Counted from the stretch's first letter, positions 7,191 to 16,198 are shown. The stretch: 64,000 nucleotides of DNA from Pseudooceanicola marinus (GCF_002786295.1 NZ_PGTC01000009.1:434001-498000); one strand, 5' to 3'. The notes: a model not told the origin generated them from the sequence alone. Made by a program: numbers and translations.

Positions 7191-8578
7191 GCGCTTTTCC
7201 CCGAGATCCGCGCGTCATGCAGCGCCGCCACGGCGCAGGAGGCCAGCCGCGCCATGTCGTCATCGGCGCGCGAGTTGAGGATGATCGGCACCCGGGCGCC
7301 CAGCACCAGCCCGGCACCCTCGGCGTGGGAGATATAGGTCAGCTGTTTCGCCAGCATGTTCCCGGCATCCAGGTTGGGCACCACCAGCACCTCGGCCCGA
7401 CCGGCGACGGGCGAAGTGATGCCCTTGGTCCGGGCCGCGCCCAGGTCCACCGCGTTGTCCATGGCCAGCGGCCCGTCCACCAGCCCGCCGGTGATCTGGC
7501 CGCGATCGGCCATCTTCGACAGCAGGGCCGCGTCCAGCGAGGAGGGAATGTCGGGGTTCACCGTCTCCACCGCCGAGAGAACGCCCACCTTGGGTTCGGC
7601 AATCCCCAGCGACAGGGCCAGGTCGATGGCGTTCTGGCAGATGTCCATCTTGGTCTTCAGGTCGGGGGCGATGTTGATCGCCGCATCCGTCACCAGCAGC
7701 GGATGCGACAGCCCCGGCACGTCCATGACGAAGATATGGGTGAACCGGCGCCCGGCGCGCAGCCCCGTGGCCCGGTCCAGGGCCGGGCGCAGCAGGTCGT
7801 CGGTGTGCAGATGCCCTTTCATCAGCGCCTGGGCGCGGCCCTCGTTCACCAGGGCAATGCCGCGGACGGCGGCGGCGCGGTGCTCGGGGATGTCGATCAC
7901 CTCGATGCCCTCCAGCGTTTCCCCCAGCTCGGCGGCGGTGGCGGCTATTTTCACCGCATTGCCCACCAGGATCGGCTCGATCAGCGTGCGGCGCCGGGCG
8001 AGCAGGGCACCGCCCAGAGAATTCGGCTCCTCGGGGCAGACAACGGCGGTCTTCAGCGCCGGCAGCGGTTCGGCCAGCTCCAGCAGGCGTTCGAAATGGC
8101 GGTGCCGCTGGACGATCAGCCCGGGGATATCCTGGGCATTGCGGTGGATCTTCACCTTGGGGGCATAGACGCGGGCCTCGCCCGACAGGATCAGCGTGTC
8201 GTCCGCCGGGCGGCGGATTTCGGTCGCCAGTGTGACGCAACCCGTCGCGGGATCCTTGCCGGTCACCGTGACCCGCGACAGCAGTTCCTCCCCCGCATGG
8301 GCGCGGGCGTGAAAATCGAAGTGCTGCGAGCGGTAGAGGGTGCCTGCACCGGGCAGGATGTTGCCCAGCACCGCCGACACCATCGAGCCCACGAACATAC
8401 CCGGTGCCACCGCCTCGTTCACCCCGTCGCCATCGCCGTCGCGGTCGGCCAGATGCATCGGGTTGTGGTTGCCCGAGACGTTGGCGAAGACGATCATGTC
8501 GTCCGGCGTGCAGAGCCGCTTCAGCTCGGCGGTGTCTCCGATGGCAAGCTCGTCGAAGGTCTTGTTCTCGATCAGCAT
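7187..8578 (-). CDS. Fused MaoC-like hydratase / phosphate acetyl(butyryl)transferase
   Basis: A two-domain protein of 463 aa. Residues about 1-140 are a MaoC-like hot-dog domain ((R)-enoyl-CoA hydratase type; FANVSGNHNPMHLAD contains the characteristic Asp/His region). Residues about 150-460 are a PTA/PTB phosphate acyltransferase (MKGHLHTDDLLRPALD, VTDAAINIAPDLKTK). Known rhodobacterial bifunctional proteins of this type make acyl phosphate from acyl-CoA next to AckA. MLIENKTF at 8578 is chosen over an upstream start at 8635 because AGGAG lies nine bases before it. It overlaps ackA by four bases. The MaoC half may bind or hydrate acyl-CoAs that feed the Pta half. Confidence 0.9.
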   Translation of the reverse strand: MLIENKTFDELAIGDTAELKRLCTPDDMIVFANVSGNHNPMHLADRDGDGDGVNEAVAPGMFVGSMVSAVLGNILPGAGTLYRSQHFDFHARAHAGEELLSRVTVTGKDPATGCVTLATEIRRPADDTLILSGEARVYAPKVKIHRNAQDIPGLIVQRHRHFERLLELAEPLPALKTAVVCPEEPNSLGGALLARRRTLIEPILVGNAVKIAATAAELGETLEGIEVIDIPEHRAAAVRGIALVNEGRAQALMKGHLHTDDLLRPALDRATGLRAGRRFTHIFVMDVPGLSHPLLVTDAAINIAPDLKTKMDICQNAIDLALSLGIAEPKVGVLSAVETVNPDIPSSLDAALLSKMADRGQITGGLVDGPLAMDNAVDLGAARTKGITSPVAGRAEVLVVPNLDAGNMLAKQLTYISHAEGAGLVLGARVPIILNSRADDDMARLASCAVAALHDARISGKSA

Positions 8579-8814
8579 GGGAACTCCTGTCTGGTGCCGG
8601 CAGGCTGGCAGATCCTGATGCAGAAACCGTGACATGGATCAGATCGCGGGGAAAAGAGCGCAGCGGTGCGGAGCTGGCGGTCGGGCGCGATTGCGCCGGT
8701 GGCGGTGAAGGAGGGGGCGCCCCTCGCCCACGTGCCTGGGCCCGCTCCGCACAGCTGGTGTGCTCCGGCCGCCGTTGGTCGAGCAGGCGGCCGGAGGGTA
8801 TGCCTTTCAATCCC

Positions 8815-9867
8815 TCAGTCTGGCGCCTGGACCAGGATCTTCACGTGGGACTTCTCCGCGACCAGTGCTTCGAAGCCCTCCGCCACGATGTCGTCAAGCG
8901 CGATGCGTTTGGTGACGAGTTGATCCGCGCTGAAGTAGCCTTGTGTCATGAGCGCCATGACCGCGGGGTAGACATTGCGATAGGCGATGGTCCCTTGCAG
9001 CTGGCGCTCCTTGAGAACCGCCGTGTTGGGTTGGAAGGACGCCTCCTTCTCCCAGATTGACACGATCAGCACCTGTCCTTCGTGGCGGGTGGCGTCGATG
9101 CACTGCGGCAGCACCTGCGGCACGCCCGTCACCTCGAAGGCGACGTTCACCCCTCCGGTGGCCGCACGGATCGTGTCGACCGCGTCGCTCTCCGTCGGGT
9201 CGATGACCGAGGTCGCGCCCAGATCAAGCGCCTTCTGGCGGCGCACCTCCGCTGGCTCGACCACATGGATTTCCGACGCCCCCGCGACGCGCAGCGCCTC
9301 GACCACCAAAAGCCCGATCGGACCGGCGCCGAAGACGGCGGCCTTGTCACCCGCCTTGATCTTGGACAGCCGAACGGCATGCAGGGCAACCGCAGCCGGC
9401 TCGACCAGCGCGCCCTGTTCCATCGACAGGTCATCGGGCATTTTGTGGACCATGCGCGCGGGCACGACGCTGTGCGCGGCGAAACCACCATGGCCGCCGG
9501 ACAGGCCGACGAAGCCGAGGCTGTCACAGAGGTTGTACTTGCCTTCCAGGCAGGCCGGGCAGGTCCCGCAGGCGAAGATCGGCTCGATCGCAACGCGGTC
9601 GCCGATCGCGAGGTCGGTGACGCCGTCGCCCAGCTCGACGACTGTGCCGCAATACTCGTGCCCCATGGTGATCGGTGCCTTGTCGTGGCTCAGGGGGTGC
9701 TCTTCGTCCACGGGCACGAAGATCGGCCCGGCCAGGTATTCGTGCAGGTCGCTGCCGCAGATCCCGGTCCACGCCACCTTGACTTTCACGTCGCCCGGGC
9801 CCGGCTGAGGGTCCTGAATGTCTTCGACGCGAATGTCTTTCACGCCATGCCAACGTGCTGCTTTCAT
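8815..9867 (-). CDS. Zinc-dependent alcohol dehydrogenase, 2,3-butanediol dehydrogenase type
   Basis: Cytoplasmic medium-chain dehydrogenase of 350 aa. The catalytic zinc region is GICGSDLHEYLAG and GHEYCG. The structural zinc site FACGTCPACLEGKYNLC has four cysteines, and GAGPIGLLVVEA is the NAD-binding turn. The EYLAGP and PIFVP loops resemble (R,R)-2,3-butanediol/acetoin dehydrogenases. It follows the FMO-fusion gene by 90 bases on the same strand, downstream of an AcoR-like activator, so a secondary alcohol to ketone step feeding the monooxygenase is plausible. The true substrate could be another vicinal diol or secondary alcohol. Confidence 0.88.
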   Translation of the reverse strand: MKAARWHGVKDIRVEDIQDPQPGPGDVKVKVAWTGICGSDLHEYLAGPIFVPVDEEHPLSHDKAPITMGHEYCGTVVELGDGVTDLAIGDRVAIEPIFACGTCPACLEGKYNLCDSLGFVGLSGGHGGFAAHSVVPARMVHKMPDDLSMEQGALVEPAAVALHAVRLSKIKAGDKAAVFGAGPIGLLVVEALRVAGASEIHVVEPAEVRRQKALDLGATSVIDPTESDAVDTIRAATGGVNVAFEVTGVPQVLPQCIDATRHEGQVLIVSIWEKEASFQPNTAVLKERQLQGTIAYRNVYPAVMALMTQGYFSADQLVTKRIALDDIVAEGFEALVAEKSHVKILVQAPD

Positions 9868-9957
9868 TTCTTTTCTCCGATACTTGAAAGGTGCGCCCGG
9901 CGGGAGGATCAGCCGGGCGCCTGGGCGCGCCGCATCGGGCGCAGCCCTGTAAGGGCA

Positions 9958-11757
9958 TCACGAGAGGTGATGCACCTCTTGCAGGCCGTAGACCGGGGTC
10001 TCCAACCCCTCCATCCGAGCCTTCAGCTGCAATGCCAGGTAGAGTGAGTAATGCCGCGACTGGTGCAGGTTGCCGCCATGGAACCAGAGGTTCTCTTGCT
10101 GTGTCGGCTTCCACATGTTGCGCTGTTCGCCCTCCCAGGGGCCGGGGTCCTTGGTGGTGTCCGACCCGAGGCCCCAGACCTTGCCGACCTTGTCCGCGAC
10201 CTCCTGAGAGATCAGGTCAGCGGCCCAGCCATTCATGCTGCCGTAGCCCGTGGCCATCACCACGAGGTCGGCATCGAGATGCGTGCCGTCCGACAGCACC
10301 ACGCCGGTCTCGTCGAACCGCTCGACCTGGCCCTTGACCAACTTCACCTCGCCATCAATGATGAGCTGGCTGGCGCCCACGTCGATGTAGTAGCCCGAGC
10401 CGCGGCGCAGGTACTTCATGAACAGGCCCGATCCGTCGTCACCCCAATCGAGATCGAACCCGGCCTTTTCCAGCCCGGCATAGAACTCGGCGTCACGCTC
10501 CTTCATCTGATCGTAGAGCGGGATCTGGAACTCGTGCATGATCCGGTAGGGCAGGGAGGCGAAGACCATGTCGGCCTTCTCGGTCGTCATGCCGCTGGCC
10601 ACGGCGTCCTCGGAGTAGAGCGCGCCGAGGCCGATCTCCATGAGGCTGTCGGATTTCACGATATGGGTCGAACTGCGCTGCACCATGGTCACGTCGGCAT
10701 CCGCCTCCCAGAGCGCGGCGCAGATGTCGTGGGCCGAGTTGTTGGAGCCGACCACCACCACCTTCTTGCCGGTCCAGTCGTCCGGGCCGTCATGCTGCGA
10801 ACTGTGCTGGATGGTGCCCTTGAAGTCCTCCATGCCGGGGAACTTCGGCATGTTCGGCTTGCCCGACATGCCGGTCGCCAGCACCAGCTGCGTGGGGCGC
10901 AGGATGACCTCCTCGCCGTCGCGGTTCACCTTGACCTCCCAGGTGCCGGACGCCTCGTCATAGCTGGCCTTCTGCACCTCTGAGCGGGTCCAGTAGGGGA
11001 TCTCCATCACCTTGGTATACATCTCGAGCCAGTCGCCCACCTTGTCCTTGGGCGTGAAGACCGGCCAGTTGTCGGGGAACTTGATATACGGCAGGTGGTC
11101 GTACCAGATCGGGTCATGCAGGCAGAGCGACTTGTACCGCGACCGCCACTGGTCGCCGGGGCGGTCGTGCTTGTCGAGCACGATGGCTGGCACGCCAAGC
11201 TGTCGCAGCCGCGCGCCAAGCGCGATGCCGCCCTGACCGCCGCCTATGATGACCGTATAGGGCTGCTCGGTGTAGCCAAGCTCTGCTGCCTCAGCCTCGC
11301 GCTTTTCGGTCCATGACTTGCGGTTCTTCGCGGCACCGTGCTCGGCCCCCATGGGGCGGCGTTTGCCGCGGTTTTCCTCGAAACCCTTCAGCTCCTGCAG
11401 CGTGGTCAGCAGCGTCCAGATGCGACCGTCCTTCAGGCGCATCAGCCCCCAGCCCCTCCCGGCTGCGGTCTCGAAGGTGATCCAGGCCGTGATGACGCCG
11501 CCCTCCTCAGCGGGAAGTTCGCCCTCCTGGATGGCAAAGCTGCCGGGCTTCGTATGCCCCAGCTGAGCCGTGAGCATGTCCTGCACGCCGGCGGGCCCTT
11601 CCACAGTCTTCAGGTTCCAGGTGACGGCGACCAGGTCGCGCCAGTAGCTGTCGGTGGCAAAGAGCGCACTGGCCGCCTGGGCGTCGCCCTGCGCCAGGGC
11701 GGCGTTCAGGCTGTCGAGCATGTCTTGCACTTCAGCGGTGACGGTCGAGTCAAGCAT
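9958..11757 (-). CDS. Flavin monooxygenase with N-terminal NTF2/SnoaL-like domain
   Basis: A 599-aa cytoplasmic flavoprotein. Residues about 1-130 form an NTF2/SnoaL-like domain (alpha helix, then SYWRDLVAVTW and GWGLMRLKDGRIW strands). The remainder is an FMO/Baeyer-Villiger-type enzyme: FAD site GGGQGG at 172-177, fingerprint FxGxxxHxxxH at 312-322, NADPH site GSNNSA at 337-342 and the ATGYGS block near the C-terminus. The final fingerprint residue is His, not Tyr/Phe (FMO) or Trp (BVMO). GAGGAGGATACGC precedes the ATG. With the downstream dehydrogenase it could oxidise a ketone made from a secondary alcohol; this is inference. Confidence 0.88.
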   Translation of the reverse strand: MLDSTVTAEVQDMLDSLNAALAQGDAQAASALFATDSYWRDLVAVTWNLKTVEGPAGVQDMLTAQLGHTKPGSFAIQEGELPAEEGGVITAWITFETAAGRGWGLMRLKDGRIWTLLTTLQELKGFEENRGKRRPMGAEHGAAKNRKSWTEKREAEAAELGYTEQPYTVIIGGGQGGIALGARLRQLGVPAIVLDKHDRPGDQWRSRYKSLCLHDPIWYDHLPYIKFPDNWPVFTPKDKVGDWLEMYTKVMEIPYWTRSEVQKASYDEASGTWEVKVNRDGEEVILRPTQLVLATGMSGKPNMPKFPGMEDFKGTIQHSSQHDGPDDWTGKKVVVVGSNNSAHDICAALWEADADVTMVQRSSTHIVKSDSLMEIGLGALYSEDAVASGMTTEKADMVFASLPYRIMHEFQIPLYDQMKERDAEFYAGLEKAGFDLDWGDDGSGLFMKYLRRGSGYYIDVGASQLIIDGEVKLVKGQVERFDETGVVLSDGTHLDADLVVMATGYGSMNGWAADLISQEVADKVGKVWGLGSDTTKDPGPWEGEQRNMWKPTQQENLWFHGGNLHQSRHYSLYLALQLKARMEGLETPVYGLQEVHHLS

Positions 11758-11897
11758 TGCGTATCCTCCTCATAGGCAATGTGATGAGGAGAGTGTGGCG
11801 AGCGCGCCCGCCCTTCGGCCACGTGAATCCGACAGTTTTGGCTGTCTCTGAGATTGCAGCATCGCAGCATGTTGCAAACGCAACGCCGCGCAACACG
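11758..11897 (-). promoter_or_regulatory. Promoter/operator region of the FMO-dehydrogenase operon
   Basis: Lies between the regulator's stop and the FMO start. Two inverted repeats are visible: GACAG-N6-CTGTC at 11831-11846 and GTTGC-AAAC-GCAAC at 11871-11884, with a further GCAAC at 11890-11894. I see no good -24/-12 sigma-54 promoter (TGGC-N8-TTGC), in keeping with the regulator's missing sigma-54 contact loop. Confidence 0.5.
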
Positions 11898-13637
11898 TCA
11901 GTTCGGCGCGCGCAACCCTTGCTTGCGGATACGGCGCAGCACCGTCGAGCGGTTGACCCCCAGCCGTCTTGCGGCGCGGGCCATGTTCCAATTGCAGGCG
12001 TCAAGCACGGCCTCAAGGCTCTGCTCTTGATTGCTGGCGCGGGGGGGCTCGGGCAGATCCGGCAGATCGATCACGCAGCCTTCGGCCAGGGCACAGGCCA
12101 CGTCGAGCACATTGCCCAGTTCGCGCAGGTTGCCCGGCCAGTCGCGGGCCATCAGTTCCGCGCGGGCCGAGGGCGTGAGGCGCATCTCGCCGCCCGACAG
12201 CCGCCGCAGCAGCCGCTCGATCAGCCAGCCAAGATCCTGCCGTTCGCGCAGGGGCGGCAGCTCGAAAACGGCTCCGGCGAGCCGGTGATAGAGCGCGCAG
12301 GGCAGGATCTCGTGCGACAGAAGGGCACTTGGCGAGAGGCCGCTGGTTGCGATCGCTCGCAGGTCGGGATGCGCATCCAGAAGCCCGGGCAGCGCAAGGG
12401 CGGCCGCCTCGGAAAGGTCCTCGATGCGCCGAAGCAGCAGCGTCGCCGGTCGGGGCTGCGCCTCGATCACCGATGCCATCTCATCGGCCGGCATCCCGGC
12501 GCAGTCCAGTGTAACGAAGCCGCCCCGCCTGGAGGCCATGTGAACGGCGCGGGCGAGCTTTGTCTTGCCGCTACCGCTCTCGCCGCAGATCAGCAGCGGA
12601 ACCTCTGTCGGCGCGAGCCGTTCGACGCGGGACAAGAGGCGCTCCATGCCGGGATCACTGCCCGCAAGCCCGGTCAGGACGCCACCGGAGGTGCGCGAGA
12701 CCGTCGCCCCCGGTGGCCGACGCGGGGTCTGTGGCGCGATGGCGTGACCGAAGACCGCACCGCCATCGCCAAGCGCCACGACACGCTCTTCGGTCGGGCG
12801 ATCCCGCATCAGGTCGGGAAGGTCGTCGACGCTGATCCCGAGCAGACCGTCGATCCTCTCCCCGATCAACTGCCTCTCACGCGAGAGCATCCGTGTCGCG
12901 GCATGGGTGGCCCCGATCACCCGGCCCGAGCCGTCCAGTGCAACCGCGCACTCCGGGTCCACATCAAGGAACTCCGGGCTGGAGGAAAACCTCAATACCC
13001 ATTCGCGACGGTTCGCGGCCATCAGGTTGGCCATCTCGACCCGCCGCGCCGCTGACGTCACCAGAGACATCGCGAGGTTCTGGCTGCTTTTCGGGGACGG
13101 AGAGCGCAGCAACGAGATGTCGAGCACGGCGGCCAGTTGTCCCAGGCTGTCGTAGATCGGAGCGGAGGTACACGAGAGCGCGGTATGGGCATTGCCGAAA
13201 TGATCGTCCTGATGGACCGTGACCGGTTCGCCGGTGACGATGCAGGCGCCCACGCCGCAGGTTCCGGCAAGATCCTCGGACCAGTTCGAGCCGAGATAGA
13301 GCCCCGCCCCGCGCAGTTCATCGGCAAAAAGGTCGTCGCCGAAGAAGTCGACGCAGACCCCTTTCGCATCCGTCAGCAGCAGAACGTAATTCTGCCCCGC
13401 CACCTGGCGAAAAAGGGTTTTCAGGCTGGACCGCGCCGCCCCGATCATCCACTCGGCCTGTTCCCGATGGGTGCGGAACTCCGTCTCGGTCACGATATGG
13501 GCCGGCTCGTTGCGTGTGGGGTCCATGCCATACACCTCGACGCACCGGCGCCAGGATGCATCCACATAACTGTCCCGACCAGAGGCATGACCATTCAGGA
13601 CTTGGGCAATTTCCTCTACGTGATACCGCTCGATCAT
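11898..13637 (-). CDS. AcoR-like GAF/AAA/Fis transcriptional regulator with degenerate AAA+ domain
   Basis: DNA-binding regulator of 579 aa. It has an N-terminal GAF-type sensor (about 70-190: VLLLTDAKGVCVDFFGDD, GTCGVGACIVTGEPVTVHQDDHF), as in AcoR acetoin/alcohol regulators, and a PAS-like linker. The AAA+ domain has Walker A GESGSGKT at 352-359. A C-terminal Fis helix-turn-helix ends in RRLGVNRSTVLRRIRKQGL. The sigma-54-binding GAFTGA loop is absent, and the Walker B position reads LLLRRIEDL (about 400-408), not LFLDEIGDL. MIERYHVEE at 13637 is chosen for the GGGAGAGG sequence ahead of it. It probably controls the downstream operon, perhaps without sigma-54. Confidence 0.85.
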   Translation of the reverse strand: MIERYHVEEIAQVLNGHASGRDSYVDASWRRCVEVYGMDPTRNEPAHIVTETEFRTHREQAEWMIGAARSSLKTLFRQVAGQNYVLLLTDAKGVCVDFFGDDLFADELRGAGLYLGSNWSEDLAGTCGVGACIVTGEPVTVHQDDHFGNAHTALSCTSAPIYDSLGQLAAVLDISLLRSPSPKSSQNLAMSLVTSAARRVEMANLMAANRREWVLRFSSSPEFLDVDPECAVALDGSGRVIGATHAATRMLSRERQLIGERIDGLLGISVDDLPDLMRDRPTEERVVALGDGGAVFGHAIAPQTPRRPPGATVSRTSGGVLTGLAGSDPGMERLLSRVERLAPTEVPLLICGESGSGKTKLARAVHMASRRGGFVTLDCAGMPADEMASVIEAQPRPATLLLRRIEDLSEAAALALPGLLDAHPDLRAIATSGLSPSALLSHEILPCALYHRLAGAVFELPPLRERQDLGWLIERLLRRLSGGEMRLTPSARAELMARDWPGNLRELGNVLDVACALAEGCVIDLPDLPEPPRASNQEQSLEAVLDACNWNMARAARRLGVNRSTVLRRIRKQGLRAPN

Positions 13638-14008
13638 CAGACCTCTCCCTGATCTACATGGTACAATCAAAAGCGCCTCTGCCAATGCAGGATTTTGGTA
13701 TGAGGGATCGGCCCTGTCGATCTGAAAGCGAAGGACGGCTCATTGGCGGGCGAATTGGGCTAAGAGTGGCCACCCGCTGCGCCTGGCGCGAAGGTCTGCT
13801 CCGGGCCGAGAGCGACGGCGTACTTGGGGCACGTGTTTGTGCTCTGCTGCGTGGCCGCATGACCGGTTTGAGCCCATTCTGCCTGACGCCTGCCTCTGCA
13901 CTGAACAGCTGTCTGTCGACGTTCGGGCACGCAGCGCCACAAAGGTTGAAGATGGGCCTCCCAAGCGACCCTCTTGCCTGCAGAACTATCTTGGGCAGAT
14001 GCCAAGCG
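13638..14008. other. Intergenic stretch without recognisable gene
   Basis: 371 bases between the upstream end of the AcoR-like gene and the 3' end of the AraC gene. Open frames here on both strands are short, have no sensible ribosome-binding sites and show no family motif. The AcoR-like gene's own promoter must lie in the first 100 bases or so. I see no repeat, hairpin with T-run, or RNA gene. Confidence 0.4.
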
Positions 14009-15052
14009 CTACCCTTCCCGACCGTTGCGAAGGAATGCAGAAGGCGACTGTCCGGTCACGCGCGCAAATTCACGGTTGAAGTTCGATTTCGTGTTGAACC
14101 CGCTTCCGAGCATGGCTTCGGTGATGGTCTCGCCACGCTCCAGAAGCGCGCAGGCGCTGCGAACGCGAAAACCGTTCACATAGCGCGAGACATTCTCACC
14201 CTTTGTCCGGTTGATCGCGGCCGAAAGTTGCTTGATCGGCACATGCAGCCGCCGGGCGAGGCGGGCCAGCGTCAGGTCGGGGTCGAGATGCGGCTTGTCT
14301 TTCAGCATCAGCGCATCGAGGCGCGCGATGAGGTCTGCATCTTCTTCCGATGGGCGGGGCATGTCAGGCGCGCCCGTGCTGTCTTCGCCCGACCGGTCCT
14401 CAGCCGTGCCATCCGCATCGCGTGAGAGCGACAAAAGACCGATGCCGAGAAGCGTGAAGGATGTGAAGAGGCTAATGATAAGCGGCCGCCATTCGACATG
14501 CCCGAGCCGAAGAGCAATGGCGATCAGGACGTCCGACAGAGCCGAAAGAACAAGAAGGAGGCCAACGGCCTTCCAGATCCGTGCCGGTCGTGGCCCGGCG
14601 CCGAGCCGAGCGAGCGGCAGTGCTTCGTCGATCCGAAGACTAGCCAGGATTGTCGCGCCGTAGCCGGCGAAGAGCGCGGGCAGCACAACGTCCAGTGTGA
14701 CCGGGGCAAAGACCGTGCAGAAGGCGGCGAAGGCAGGCCCAAGCAGGTGGAGCCAGTCCCGTCTCCGATCGAACGGTCGCAGGGCAGCGGACTGGAATGT
14801 CAGCCAGGCCAGCGGCGGCATGATTACGGCAGTGGCGAGCTGGAGGGGCCAAAGACCGGACAGCCCATAATGTTGCGTCAGCGAGATCACCAAGGCCTGC
14901 ATCGCGCAGGCCGCCAGAAGCACCAGAAACAGGATCGAGCGGTCGCCGGCAAGGGCGTGGCGCAATGCCAGAAAGCCCAGGATCAGCGCGACGATGAGCG
15001 GAATCGGAAGCGTCAACATGGTGGCCGAATAGACCAGGATCCGGTTCTGCAC
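14009..15052 (-). CDS. Membrane-anchored AraC family transcriptional regulator
   Basis: A 347-aa protein with an N-terminal block of about seven hydrophobic helices (residues about 10-220, for example PLIVALILGFLALRHALAG) and a C-terminal AraC helix-turn-helix domain (LTLARLARRLHVPIKQLSAAINR to GSGFNTKSNFNREFARVTGQSPSAFLR). This architecture is known in proteobacterial AraC regulators that sense signals at the membrane. Start at 15052 is a GTG with a poorly spaced GAGG; an in-frame ATG at 15019 is the alternative and removes 11 residues. It is divergent from the secreted hydrolase gene 80 bases away, which is its likely target. Confidence 0.82.
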   Translation of the reverse strand: MQNRILVYSATMLTLPIPLIVALILGFLALRHALAGDRSILFLVLLAACAMQALVISLTQHYGLSGLWPLQLATAVIMPPLAWLTFQSAALRPFDRRRDWLHLLGPAFAAFCTVFAPVTLDVVLPALFAGYGATILASLRIDEALPLARLGAGPRPARIWKAVGLLLVLSALSDVLIAIALRLGHVEWRPLIISLFTSFTLLGIGLLSLSRDADGTAEDRSGEDSTGAPDMPRPSEEDADLIARLDALMLKDKPHLDPDLTLARLARRLHVPIKQLSAAINRTKGENVSRYVNGFRVRSACALLERGETITEAMLGSGFNTKSNFNREFARVTGQSPSAFLRNGREG

Positions 15053-15132
15053 GACCTCAAACCGGTTTCAGGACGCGGAATAGGGCCGACACGTGGCTGG
15101 TGGGGGCATCACCCAACCCAAGGAGACCCGAG

Positions 15133-16161
15133 ATGAAACACCTGCTTTCCGCGACCGTTCTGACCCTTCTGCTCGCCGGCCCGGCGCTTGCTGACCCGAA
15201 TGTCGGCTTCGACCGGTTCGATTTCCGGGCCGATCATCGCTCCGGACCGATCGCGGGCGGTCTCTGGTATCCGGTCGGTCGGGCGACCTATACCGGCCTG
15301 GTCGGTGAGAGCATGATATTCCAGCCGGTCGAGGCCTATGTCGGCGCGGCGTTTCCCGAAGGAGACCTGCCGCTGATCGTCGTGTCGCACGGATCCGGCA
15401 GCAGCATTGACGGAACCGCCTGGCTGTCTGCCGCTCTGGCCGAGCGTGGCGCAATTGTCGTGGTGATGAACCATCCCGGGACAACGACCGGCGACAGCTC
15501 TCCCCGCCGGACAGCGCGCCTGGCGGAGCGCGCGGCGGATATGGGGGCGGCGCTTGACCACGTCCTGTCGGATCCTGAGATCGCGCAACATATCGACCGC
15601 GAGCGGATCACGGCCCTCGGCTTCTCGCTTGGTGGATCCACGGTGATGGGACTTGCGGGTCTGCGTCTCGATCCTGACGCTTACCGCGCCTATTGTGAAA
15701 GGTTCGGCGAGACCGCGCAGGACTGTCTCTTTCTGATGCGTGGCGGGGTCGACTTCGACAACCTGCCGCCAGAATTCTCGGCCGATATGTCGGACCCCCG
15801 CTTCACCTCCATCGTCGCCGTCGATCCTGGGTATACCTATGCTGCGATCCCCGAGAGCGCGGCGGAGATCGACGTCCCGGTCCAAATCGTGTCCCTGGGG
15901 GATGACTTTCCCTGGTTCGCCACGGATGTACGGACACAGGGCAGCGGGCTGATCGACATGCTGCCGAATGTGGAGCATGCCGTGATCCCCAATGCCTGGC
16001 ATTATTCGTTCCTGCCGACCTGCAAGCCGAATGCCGGGCAGTTGCTGATCGAGGAGGGCGAAGATCCGATCTGCGATGATCCCGAAGACTGGGACCGCGG
16101 CGCGGCGCACGCTGCGTCTGTGGAGGCGATCGCGCAGTTCCTGAACTTGTCAGCGCGTTGA
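15133..16161 (+). CDS. Secreted alpha/beta hydrolase (dienelactone hydrolase/PAF-acetylhydrolase-like)
   Basis: The protein has 342 aa with a clear Sec signal peptide MKHLLSATVLTLLLAGPALA. The mature part has a SHGSGSS oxyanion-hole strand turn, a nucleophile elbow GFSLGG, a later acid region around LGDDFPW and a histidine in NAWHYSF. This fits secreted serine hydrolases related to platelet-activating-factor acetylhydrolase and dienelactone hydrolase. Four cysteines (YCERF, DCLF, TCKPN, ICDD) could form disulfides in the periplasm. ATG at 15133 is selected over one 33 bases upstream because AGGAGA lies just before it and the signal peptide starts there. Substrate unknown; probably esters or lactones. 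Confidence 0.82.
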   Translation: MKHLLSATVLTLLLAGPALADPNVGFDRFDFRADHRSGPIAGGLWYPVGRATYTGLVGESMIFQPVEAYVGAAFPEGDLPLIVVSHGSGSSIDGTAWLSAALAERGAIVVVMNHPGTTTGDSSPRRTARLAERAADMGAALDHVLSDPEIAQHIDRERITALGFSLGGSTVMGLAGLRLDPDAYRAYCERFGETAQDCLFLMRGGVDFDNLPPEFSADMSDPRFTSIVAVDPGYTYAAIPESAAEIDVPVQIVSLGDDFPWFATDVRTQGSGLIDMLPNVEHAVIPNAWHYSFLPTCKPNAGQLLIEEGEDPICDDPEDWDRGAAHAASVEAIAQFLNLSAR

Positions 16162-16171
16162 TCTGGTGGGG

Positions 16172-16198
16172 CCCTTCCGCGGAATACCGGCGGAAGGG
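16172..16198 (+). terminator. Hairpin downstream of the hydrolase gene
   Basis: Stem CCCTTCCGC (16172-16180) with GCGGAAGGG (16190-16198) around a nine-base loop, ten bases after the stop codon. The downstream tail TCATCCTGTTCTTG is only weakly T-rich, so termination strength is uncertain. Confidence 0.5.

Noticed and set aside
11758-11897. Sigma-54 promoter for the FMO operon
   Set aside because: No TGGC-N8-TTGC pair with correct spacing was found on the minus strand.
13514-14425. Long plus-strand frame through 13638-14008
   Set aside because: It continues through the 3' end of the AraC gene and the 5' end of the AcoR-like gene; no protein family resemblance.
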